The notes beneath the pieces were generated by a model. It searched no databases and was not told the DNA's origin. It worked only from the letters and a program-made list of their open reading frames with translations. 64,000 nt of DNA from Telopea speciosissima. Lineage: Eukaryota > Streptophyta > Magnoliopsida > Proteales > Proteaceae. Below, in pieces: positions 48,570 to 59,158 of the stretch. A program made the position numbers and the translations under genes. The stretch covers positions 65,466,984 to 65,530,983 of the forward strand of contig NC_057919.1 of NCBI RefSeq assembly GCF_018873765.1, read 5' to 3'. Within the stretch, counting starts at the first letter, position 1, and each line of letters opens with the position of its first letter.

Positions 48570-49649
48570 GGGTGCGTTTGGTTGCGTAAATCCTTTGGAT
48601 GTTGTCTGATTGGAGATTGTCATCTATTTGAGTTACCATCAAATGAATCGTAATTCCATAAAATAAACTGTTTGGTTACCATGATTCTGTGACATGATTC
48701 TTTTGGATAAACTGTTTGGTTACCCTGAGTCTGTCACTTGGATTCACCCTGAATCTATCTGAAATACTGTTTGGTTATCCTGAGTCTGTGAGTTAGAATC
48801 AATTTAAATCTATCTGAAATACTGTTTGGTTACCCTCACTATGTCAGTTGGAATTATGTTTGTTTTTTTTTTTGTTTTTTTTTGTTTTTGTTGATTTTAA
48901 TACATGGCCCTCTTTTCTTACCTTTTTAAATTTAAAATTAAAATGCCTAGACTAAGAAAATTAGAAACGAAATGAGCATAGATGGAAAACCAGTGGCCAA
49001 GAGAAATCTAAAATCACTTGATACTTTGGAGATAAAAAAAAAAAAAAAGAAAAAAAGCTCCTATATTAACAGGGGAGAGATGCACTTTTGCTTCATTGTT
49101 CCACCTACACCACTTCAACTACAGCCTAATGGTTTGGTCTTTCATGCTAAGGTCCTAAAGAAAAATGAGAGGGAGTGACAGAATCCGACAGAGAGAGATG
49201 AAAAGAACAATGAGATTTAGGAACGACATACCCAGAGAGCGAGAGAATCGCGAGACACTCCTATTCTTTCGAATGGTAGCAGAGAGGGAGGTATAGAGTC
49301 TGAGAGTGAGATCTGATCTTGCTCTCTTCTTCCCTTCGCGAGACACTCCTGTTCACCCTTCTCTTCTCAGTCGCGAGAGAACGCAAGTCGCGATAGCCAG
49401 GTTTTTCGATTTAGGGCACATAGGTATGATCCTCTTGGATTATCCTATTTATACCTAGGCTGTAATTTGTAATCCAAATCTGAGTTCTCCTATAAAGGTG
49501 AACTCAGATGAATGATCTAATATAGTGTAAAATGTAGAATTACATAATTCTTGTCGTCCGTTGGAATTAGGATACCAAACGATTTAAAAAATTCAGAACC
49601 ATGGTCCAACAGAATGATGTTCGGTCGATTTACACAACCAAACGCAGTC
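48570..49649. mobile_element. PIF/Harbinger-like non-autonomous element, 1080 bp
   Basis: Ends GGGTGCGTTTGGTTGCGTAA and, reverse-complemented, GACTGCGTTTGGTTGTGTAA form inverted repeats of about 24 bp. Both sides carry TAA (48567-48569 and 49650-49652), the TWA duplication of PIF/Harbinger elements. The matching sequence upstream of GolS copy 1 (about 36950 and 37035, ATCTTTA(A/C)A...CAAACTA) lacks the element, so it is a natural empty site and the insertion came after the GolS duplication. The interior includes repeats of CTGTTTGGTTACCCTGA (48660-48850) and a purine-rich segment but no transposase. Confidence 0.8.
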
Positions 49650-49652
49650 TAA

Positions 49653-52600
49653 ACAAGCTACTTGGATTGTAAATGAGACATAAACAGGTGGATCAATTTA
49701 TAAATGCGCTGATCAGAATATAAACGATTGTCCTAGTCGACATCTACTCATGTGTCTGATTATCCTGATTCTTGATCGTGCTCATTGGATCATTTACTAA
49801 ATGGTTGGTCTGTTTTTGGCTTAAACAATTAAGTTCCACTCGAGTTAGTTTTTCGCTCAACCCTGATTCTAGAAGGAATATCTGTTCTATGATCCTCCTA
49901 ATTTTGGTCGAATCTTGATTGATCCATACCGATTTAGATCTGATCCGGATTGGAATTGACCGGGCTGATCTGGATCCATTATTTTAAACCCAAATTAGAA
50001 CCGTCCGGCCGACCTGGATTAAGGTTCCTACACATTTCTCCTCCTTAATACCAACAGTCATAACTGCTCTAACCATAATAAGACTTTAAAGACAAGTCAA
50101 ACACCGTCTCTTAATCCATTTGAAGATAAGCCATGGTCGGTGCATAAATAAACCAAAATTAAATGCCACGTGCATATACTTCATACGTCAGTTATATTAT
50201 AACCGTTTTAGGTATCTTTTATCCATAGGCCTGTGGGTGTGGGGACAGTGCATCTATTTGATAGTGATGTGATGTGATGAGATTTTTTAATGACTTTGAC
50301 TCTGTACATGACTGCAGAGAATACTCAGATACATTGCATTGAAGATCGCCAAGTGTCAGTATTTCCTAATATCCTCTTGAGGTCGGTGTTGCGTCACGTG
50401 TCATAAAGTCGTATAAGAAGATAAAGCTTAGACTTGAAAATTTTGGGCTGAAACTAGTGGGGCCAAGTTATCTACTTTTTGTTCTTCTATGCATGCAGTT
50501 CTGAATTGTCTAGTGGGGGTAAGACGGTCATTTATCATTTTACTGTGTCTCGACAGTAGGATTTTATCGGGCAACCCGGTGGTAGAAAATCCAAATTGAA
50601 CAACTCTCACTCCAAAGGATTTACCTCTTAATTTTGGGTCTTGATTGGCGTAGCCATGCATGGTTACATCGAACTTGCATCAAAACAGATGTTGGTTAAA
50701 AACTTTCATTAATGGCATTTGGGATTTTCATCATCTCAAGTGGAGCCCAATGCACCACATTTGGCAATCCAAAAATAAAAACACGGCTAATGGTGTCTTT
50801 TTATCCTCTCAAGTGTTGGATGGATGGTTGGACTCCCAACCATCGCACTTGAGGGGATAAATTTCTTGGCATTGAATAAATTAATTTTCTCTTGTGTGCT
50901 ACATAAGATAGTGACAATTTATTATCACCCATCTCTTTTTTTTCAATGTTTTGAAAAGTTGAAGTGAATATTCTAAGGAATATTAAAGTTACAATCTCAA
51001 AAATCCTGATTAGAATATTATAGAGTTGTTGAGATTTGTGTAGTTGGCCAATATGGGTTGAAAACCCTAGAATGGGGATTTGGACCAATCTCAAAATTGG
51101 TCTAGACTGGCCTTGAATCGGTGTGTAAATCTGTAACTCTAGTTTCGATACAAGGATTGGCCTTGTTTGGGGATTAGATGCGGGCGAAATTCTTGTCAAT
51201 TGTTGAGATGTACATTGACTCCCTCTCCCTTTGTGGGGTTACAAACCCTATGACGATTTTGATCTGATTTTAATTTTTAACCCCTAGAGCTAATTGAGAG
51301 ATCTCTTTTCTTTTTTAGGTTCTTGGAGAGTTTTTCATCAACTAGTGTGAAGAGAGAATCTCTTCATCTATGGTGATTCAACATTAAGGTTAGACTCTTG
51401 GAATTGTGAATCTTATCACCAACTATCACTTTTATTGTTTTTTTTTCTTTTTTGTAAACAGAGCTTTAACGATAAGAACGTGTAGTATAGATGGATTCCA
51501 AAATACAAGTTTTCATGAAAACCACGGAATAAAGATGTGTCAAACATTTTCACACATCAGGATTCAAACCCACATGACAAGAGAGTCAGCTACACTATTT
51601 TCCTCCCATGAAATTAAAAAAAAAAAATACACGACTCCAAACTAGATGCCAAATGAACTATAACAGCCATATTCGTTGGCGCATTACTTGTAGAGAGTCC
51701 TTGTAACACCGCAACATTTGACATACCATTGGCTAATTGTGCCATTACGATTAGTGTTGCTTGATTTTTTAGTACTTGAAGATTATTATGATTACAGGAT
51801 TTGGAAGCTGTTCTTGCAGCACTACCAAAAGCTCTAGTTGCACCTCATCAAATTTATGGTTTTACGAGTTTAGGGCCTCTCCAATGACTCTTCTTTCAAC
51901 TCTACTGAATAAGCATACTGTTACGATTTTACCTATTGTGATAAGATGAGTAAAAAAGGAGAAAATAGGGAAAGAGAGAAAATAAAGATAAACAATAAAT
52001 AAAATAGAAATAATTTGATAGATAAGATGTTTTACCGAAGAAGCAATGGCCTCTTAGCTCATTAGGAGATAGTCGAACCTCTTTTCTCACAGAAGAAATT
52101 ATAAGAACATTCGAACATACTTTAACCACAAAATTTGAAGTCCTCTTTCTGTATCCTATATCTTCAAACAGCGAGATCTAGATCGAATTGGAATTGATCA
52201 ATAATTAGCTAGAATTAGCTAAAATATGCCCTACGCTTAGAAATTCAATATGGGTAGACCAATCCAGCCTTGACCAATTCCAATTTGAATCGACAATTCC
52301 AATCCTGATTCTTAAAACACTACATCCTCCTCCTCATCCTCCCAATGTCCCTTGCTCTCCCTCCTCAAGAATGGTTTGGATTCCATTGTTTTGCATATAT
52401 ATATATAACCCTTTTTTTTGGTGGGGGGGAGGGAGGGAGGGAGGGAGGGAGGGGTGGGGGGAGATCGCGAGGAGGGGAGGGGGTTCTTCTATGATTGCAT
52501 ATAAGCGTCTTAAGATTACGATTATTGCTAAAATGATTTTATTTGGTCTAAGATTATCGCTTAATGGCTAAGGTAGTAGCCATAGGGAACCGATAGCCAA

Positions 52601-52940
52601 AATTGTCACAATTACTCAGCTCCTCTTTAAGTTTTTTCGAGCAACCAATGGAAAATGTTTCTTTGAGTACTCCCATATCAAGAATCATTTGAATTAAAAA
52701 ATTTGTATCTAATTTTTGACTATTTAGATAAATAGTCGAATAAATAAATGTAGGAAGAGATATAGGTATACTACCCACATGCGGTAAGTAAATTAGTAGA
52801 GCAGAACCAATGGGAATGCAGGCTTGGGCAGCATACAGGAGTGGCAACAGAGTTATTTTAAAAGGAGAAAAGAGAGATAGACTCATATATAGACACATTA
52901 GGCACTAACTTGTGGTATACTGGCGGTGTGCCCACCCTAT
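49653..52940. repeat. Upstream part of GolS duplication unit, copy 2, and spacer
   Basis: 49653-51420 continues the duplicated GolS upstream DNA (counterparts at about 36960-38040 and 54900-55870). 51420-52940 is spacer; 52180-52320 contains the degenerate AATCGG repeat, and 52424-52484 is a (GGGA)n-rich tract of several G3-G7 blocks. No gene was recognised. Confidence 0.65.
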
Positions 52941-53116
52941 TTCCATAGATATAAATAAATTCAAATTCAATTTACATATTCATTTGATCGACTAATTAAC
53001 CATTTACATATCTTCATATGTTTCCAATGAATAATTTGGCCAACTTTGGGCCTTCTTTGGTATTAACTCTACTCAAGACTCAAGACATCCTGATTAATAC
53101 CTAGGATATCCCTAAC

Positions 53117-54291
53117 CTAAGCAGCCGACGGCCCCTTAATGTAATTGACAACGCCAACCTCCGACAACGCAGCCACGAGCGGCTGCCGGGCCTCACCCTC
53201 TGCCGGCTTCCTATAATCCAAAGACTCGTCATTGTAAATATCCCACCACTTCTTTACCAGCATCTTTATGTCATCTCTGTCCATGTTCTCTTCCTTACCC
53301 GTGTACCTCCATGGCTTTGATCCCTGTTCATCAATTTCATATATATATAGAAGAACCAATCAGTAACCCATCTATCAGGCACAAGTTAGTTAGTTAGTTA
53401 GTTAGTTATATAAACATTGAAGGCCGGCTTACCGCAGCACAGTAATGGATGACTTTCACATTCTCCAAATCGACATTCTCCGGGTGACGCCATAACATGG
53501 CCAAGACCAGATTGTAGACTGGAGGGATGGGCATGTAGGTGTCCTTGAAGAACATATTGAGATAGTCCTGCTCTGCAAAAGCGGTGGGAGGTGTGACCTG
53601 GAGATTCTTCAAGAGGTCGTCGCAGGTGGAGAGGCTTGGCTCGAACACGAACATGCCGGCGTTGAAGTAAAGGGCAGGTGGTGAACCCATCTCGGCGGGC
53701 CACTTGACCTTGTCCGGACACTGCTGGCAGTACCCAATCTTGTACTGCGAAGTGTGGCTCCACGTCTTCTCGCAGAAACAATCCATTACTGCGTGAAAGT
53801 ATCCATTTTGAAGATCGAAAAGGTGATCTATGTTCTCGTATACTTGAATATCCGCGTCCAAGTATACCATCTTGGTGTACTCCACGAACTACACAAACAA
53901 AACCAAAAAAAAGCGGTCAAAACAGAGAAATTAAGAAGAAATCAGAAAGAATGAGACAAGAAAGAAATTAAACCTTCCAGATACGGAGTTTGGAGTAATT
54001 GATGACGTAATAAGCCATAGCGAATTGAGTTTGATTCTCAGGTGGATACACCGGCTCAATCTCTCTGACGATGCATCCCTGAGACTCGAGAATCTGGCGA
54101 TGCTCTGCCGGAACGTCAGGCAAAACGGCCACCACGAGTGGATAAGCGCTCTTCACCTTCCTAAGCCCCTTGGCCAGACCCACAGCGCCTTTTATGTAGT
54201 CTCCGTTCCCTGCCAAGAAGGTAACGTAGGCTCCGTTTGGGGAAATCGCTGGTTTGGTGAAAGCCATGCTGCTAACAGTATTGGAATCCAT
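53117..54291 (-). CDS. GolS: Galactinol synthase, copy 3
   Basis: Three exons (53974-54291, 53433-53888, 53117-53323) give 326 residues. It has the same role as copy 1: UDP-galactose plus myo-inositol to galactinol. Landmarks: AYVTFLAGNGDYIKGAVG, EIEPVYPPENQTQFAMAYYV, YLDADIQVYENID with Asp117/Asp119, FCEKTWSHT, NAGMFVFEP, FAEQDYLNMFFKDTY, MLWRHPENVDLENVKV, WRYTGKEENMDRDDIKMLVKKWW, and the APSAA end. It keeps the consensus RHPENV and DCFCEK that copies 1 and 2 have changed, and it has the richest promoter, so it is the best candidate for the main functional gene of the cluster. Its splice sites are canonical. The small introns (84 and 109 bp) are nearly identical in all copies, so the duplications are recent or kept alike by gene conversion. 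Confidence 0.96.
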
Positions 54292-54410
54292 GAAAGTGGT
54301 CGGAATTGAAAGAAAAAGAAGGTTTTGGCCTGAAAACAGATTAAAGGATTGGAAATTTGGAAACTTGGAGTGGTTGATTGTGGTTCCGAGAGAAGACGGG
54401 GAGTGGTTTG

Positions 54411-54417
54411 TTATATA
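54411..54417 (-). promoter_or_regulatory. GolS: GolS copy 3 TATA box
   Basis: TATATAA on the minus strand, about 120 bp before the ATG. GAAGTTTC at 54444-54451, 27 bp further upstream, is an inverted GAA/TTC pair as in heat-shock elements. GolS genes are known targets of heat-shock factors in other plants; use here is inferred. Confidence 0.6.
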
Positions 54418-54492
54418 GGCTACAAAACGAAAGAAAGTGTAGCGAAGTTTCCTAAAAAGAGACAATGAATTCCGGTGATCTCGGATTTTCTC

Positions 54493-54545
54493 CCGACACG
54501 TAGGAGACTGTGACGATCTAACGGTGATTCAGTGTCTACACGTGT
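54493..54545 (-). promoter_or_regulatory. GolS: GolS copy 3 DRE/ABRE-like cluster
   Basis: CCGAC (54493-54497, plus strand) overlaps CACGT (54497-54501), and the palindromic G-box ACACGTGT stands at 54538-54545, about 250 bp before the ATG. Copy 1 keeps only the CCGACACGT part; copy 2 has lost both cores. DRE and ABRE elements mediate cold/drought and ABA responses of GolS genes elsewhere; this is a motif reading only. Confidence 0.5.
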
Positions 54546-56100
54546 TAGTAGTAGGTGAGCAATAGGAAGACACGAATCCCTGGACCTACACTATCTTAAC
54601 AGTTAACACAGCGGTGCACTGGTGCTAACAAACGGTTCTGTTTTGGTTTTTACGGATTGGTTCGTTTCGGTTCAGATGTAGTTGGTAAAAATCAAAATCA
54701 AATCATTAATTACTTAACGTTTTCGATTTTATAGTTATAAACAGCTTCGGTTTTGAAGATATATAATTTAACATTCCTTACTTAATCTCCATAGTCATTT
54801 ATCTACACGATTGAGTTTCCCTAAAAAGAATTCGAGTATCCAAAAGATTCCAAATCAAGTCTAACGTTGTCATATTAAACCGAAATTTTCATTGATCTGA
54901 TAGTCCGAATCGATTGAAACCCAAAAAATGGTCTGACCGCTTTGTCCAACCCGGAACCGTCTGGCCGACCAGGATTCAAATACCTACACATGCCTTTCCC
55001 TTTATAGGTTCTACTAACAGTCTTTAAGTCTTAACTGTTCAAACCATAGTAGGACTTTAAACAAAGTCAAGTCAAGCACCGTCCTTTTGAAGATATATCC
55101 AGTGGTCGGTGCATAGATAAATCAAAAAGCCACGTGGATGGATCTCATACATCAGTTAGATTATAGCCGTTTCTTTTATCCATAAGCGGTGTGGGCCCGT
55201 GGGATAGTGCATCTATTTGATAGTGACATCTTTTATGACTGAGGCAATCCAAATACTTTCATTGGGAGACCGCCAAGTGTCAGTATCTCCCACTGAGGAC
55301 TTTTACACCACGTGGCTGACAGTCGTAGACTGTTGGAAACCAAGTGGGGCCACAGTCATCAATGACTCGGGAAGCTTCACTCTTTCCGGGTAAAATGCAT
55401 TCGTTTTAGATTCTCAACTACCGAAAGGGTTTATTTATTTTTGTGAACAGTAAATGAATATTCTGGAGAATATTCTGGTCACAATCTCGATAATCCTGAT
55501 TAGAATATTAAAGCGCTTTTGAGAATTGTTTTGTGGGTTATTTATGGTTTAAAAACACATAATCAGGATCCGGCTCGACCCTAGAATCGGTCTGGATTAG
55601 CTTCAAAATTGGTGTGGAGATAAAGTAACCCTAGTTTCTATGCAAGGATCGATCCAATACGATTCAGCCAAAATTAGGATTTAGGATTCTCATCGATCGA
55701 TCCTGACCTGATTTTTTAATCCCTTGGACCAGTTGAGAGATTTCTTTTCTAAGGAGAGAGTTTTTCATCAACCAAGATGATGAAAGAATTTCTTCATCAA
55801 CGGTAATCCCATTCATATTATAATTGGACTCTTGAAACAGTAAATATTATCATTAACACAGACCCTATTGATGAAGATTTGAAATATTCTTCCTCGATTA
55901 ATCAACTAGATAGATCCCATAGTGGAAGAGATTTTCTGTCCACCATACTCAAAAGAAAACTCGACCATTCGTTTCATTTCATGAGCCCATTGAGAGCTTT
56001 GCAAGGTCCAAGTACTAAAATTGGGTCCATCCTGAGCTTTGGGGCTATTTTTGCCTCACCATGCCCCTCTCCTTAGTTGCCCCTTATCAGAGTTATGGTT
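54546..56100. repeat. Upstream part of GolS duplication unit, copy 3
   Basis: Matches the copy 1 and copy 2 upstream flanks at several points, among them GACTTTAAACAAAGTC (55052), CCACGTGG(A/C) blocks, ATCCTGATTAGAATATTA (55493) and GAGAGTTTTTCATCAAC (55755). No gene. Confidence 0.65.
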
Positions 56101-58500
56101 TTCGAGTATAAGGCCTATTTCACTCATTGCTTCTCCTATATATGGCTCTTCTCTCCTGTTAGGTACTTGATCGATACGTCTAAAGCTCCGAAACCTATAA
56201 AACGCGTTAAATCAAGCCCTTTAATCTATACCATACTAGACAGGCCCAATCTAGAACCCATACATTAGAATGGACCCCATTGGGCATAACATCTCCACTC
56301 TCCTTGGCACTGGTATGGATAAGACAAGGCCCACTTCTATTACCTCCATCCACATCTTCAAATTCAAAATGTGAACTGTAAAGTCCTCCTCCCAGGGTTT
56401 AAGAGAATGGAATTAGAATTTGGATCGGTTTGGTCAATTTTGATTTGAATCAGATTGTATTAGTTTGAATCGGTGAGGAATCGATCATAGAATCAAACAA
56501 AAAAATGCCCTAACACTAAAAAACCAATACGAATCAATCGATCCGGCCTTGGACTGATTTCAATTCAAATCGACTTGCTATTCCAATCCCAATTCTTATA
56601 ACACACTTCCCTGTCCCAATCTCCCATCTCTTCATTCTTCGGACAGCCAAGTCTAGAATAGAAACCTGCTATCTTAGAATCTTAGTAGTGTGAAGCATGG
56701 TTTTAGTAATTGGTATCAAACTGGTAGGATCGGTTGATTTGTATCGATATCTGAAGGGATCGTTACTGATTCATATTGTAATTGGTGGGGGTCGATCGAT
56801 TCCTAGCCGATCTTGTATTGGTGGATTGGTATAGACCAAGGGTAAAATGATAACTAAAAAGAAAATCAATTTTTAAATGAAAATAGGCCAATCAAGATCA
56901 GTATCAACCGAGATACCAATTTCTAAATCCCTAGTGGGAAATTATATGATAGCCTGTATCTAGAAATCTAGATCAAGAATGATTTGGCTCTCTTGGATGA
57001 AAAATCCTGTTTGGAAAATAAAATCTTTTTCATACATTTTCAATGCCTTTTTTAGTATTTTAGTGTGTCACTTTCATTGGTCTCCATGCTGATGCAGGCC
57101 ACACAGTCTAGTAGCGATCTGTTGCCCATAATTTATATGGGAAAGATTAGGGTACACCAGCATCATCTGTCTATATCTCTATCATCACACAAAATGACCA
57201 CTCTACTCTCATGTAAAAACTGTTCCGTCGCTCTTTATTATTGCGCTCCCTATGTACTTGATCAAAAGACCATATCTCAAATTTATATGGTTGGATAATA
57301 AAATAGGTTATGTTCAAAAGAAAAAACATTTTCCAATGTCAAGAAAAATGACGAACTTATCAGAATGGTCTCCTTTTGTAAGATTATAATGGCAGCTCAA
57401 ATATTTGTCATGTGGTTGATGTAATGGAACAAAAAAATTGTGAACTGATGATCCTAAGGCCCCTTGCTCACATGTAAAACTATACTTTAAATAGAGTTTG
57501 TCAAGTGGTAAAATATATATTAGAAACTCAGACTATATGAGATAGTGTATGTAGTGGTCGGAATACCATGAGTGGTGTGAGATCGACTCTAATGGTTAAA
57601 CGTCATTGGAGAGGATCTGGACTCCCACAAATGTGTACAGACATACATGGGATGCATGCCAACACATTTTTATTTTGGGTAGACGAAAGTCAATTGATTA
57701 GAACAAAGGAGACAGAGTGACAATAGGCCAATAGATCATTCTCTAAAGTCATGAACGAAATCTATGCCCTAACTCTTACCCAAAAAAACAAAAAAGAACA
57801 AATTTCTTAGATCCACAACATAAGAACCGAAATTACAAGACAAGTAGGTTTCAAATTTGTTTTATATACAAAATAAAAACAAACTTTCAAAATTGCCCCA
57901 ATGTCATTTATTTGTTTTAAATACTGTGAAATCCTATGAAAGTGCACCTTAATTGTAGGGTTAGAAATCAGATCTCCTATTAACCTCTCCAAAAAAAAAA
58001 ATTTGAAAACAAAGCTATAGCATCGAATCCAAAGGGAAGTACATCTTAATTGTTGATAAACTAAAGCCTCATTGAATTTTATTTTTCCATTAGCAAGAGT
58101 TCGTACATAATCTGTAGTATCGCCTGTTAATACTCCGCCATCCGCCGGTATGAAAAAATTCTTAATGTTAGTTGAGTCTCGGGAATAGACAACAATAGAA
58201 ACATATTAAAACAAAACAAAACAAAACAAAAATAAAATAGAAGATGGTTCATCCACCATCCTAGGGTTCACAGACCCCTCCTAAGGGTTTTTTTATGTTC
58301 CAAAATACTCTCCCGATACCTATACCCGCCCTCTCCCATGCCGCGGTGAATGAGATCCCATTCACCGTGGGTGGAAGGAAGCTCAGTAAAAAAATATATA
58401 GATACAAAAAGTTGTGTGCCCCTTCCCTCCTATTTTCCTAATCGTGGTTTAAATCATTTTTTTTGGGCAATGTTGAAAGTTTGTTTTTATTTTAGAAAAA
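56101..58500. other. Intergenic, degenerate AATCGG/GATACC repeats
   Basis: 56400-56600 is the degenerate AATCGG repeat. 56695-56940 has GGTATC/GATACC-rich sequence akin to the element at 5995-6200. The remainder is AT-rich; no gene was recognised. Confidence 0.45.
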
Positions 58501-58653
58501 ATTATTTGGACACCCCCTAGGCTATGACCATTTTGCTTACTGTCTCCAACTTTTCAAACAATTACTTGACACTCCCTGAAATCTGGCGGTAATTGTTTAA
58601 AAAGTTGGAGATAATAAACAAACGGGCCATAGTCAAGGGGGTGTCCAATTAAT
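58501..58653. mobile_element. Foldback MITE with ~65-bp arms
   Basis: Nearly the whole element is a hairpin: 58501-58565 (ATTATTTGGACACCCCC...CCAACTTTTCAAACAATTAC) pairs with the reverse complement of 58589-58653, at about 80% or better by eye, around a 23-bp loop. The end motif with GGACACCCCCT resembles, but is not the same as, the Mutator-like ends at 15376. No clear target duplication. Confidence 0.65.
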
Positions 58654-59158
58654 TTTTTTTATTAAATTCTTGTGTGGCATGAGGACCTAGTACCATCTAA
58701 CTTTGGGGATTAAGTAAATCTTTTCAAAATGGAAAGTAATGGATGTATAACAAAATTGAAACCTTCCTATCTTATAATTTGAATTCTTATCTGGTTCATC
58801 TAAGAAATTGTTCGAAAAAAAAAAATTCTATACCCTAACCCTAGGTATAATTTATCAAAAAGGAAAAAGAATAAAAATGAATAATAAGAGGAGAAGAAGA
58901 AAAAGAAAAAAACCTTGGGACATTCGGAAAGAACTTTTGCTTCTCCCACCCGATGATGACTCCTCCCTTCCTCTTTCACTGGCTCCATCCATCTATCTTA
59001 AATTCTTATCTGTGTCGCGATCGAAAACGAAGGAACGTATAAAGTCAAACAAGCCAGAATTCTCACGATCTCATTCATGTGTTAATTGTGCGTGAGCAAA
59101 ATTGGGTAGAGACGTATTCTAGACTAAAACCCAACTTCGCTTCACAAATCTCTGAAAA
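58654..59158. other. RPS1: RPS1 upstream region
   Basis: Promoter and leader of RPS1; A-rich to 58915, then mixed. A short open frame at 58808-59095 is low-complexity (Lys/Arg-rich) and unlikely to be a gene. No convincing TATA box. Confidence 0.4.

Noticed and set aside
58808-59095. Lys/Arg-rich 95-codon frame before RPS1
   Set aside because: Low complexity from A-rich DNA, and it lies in the RPS1 promoter/leader.
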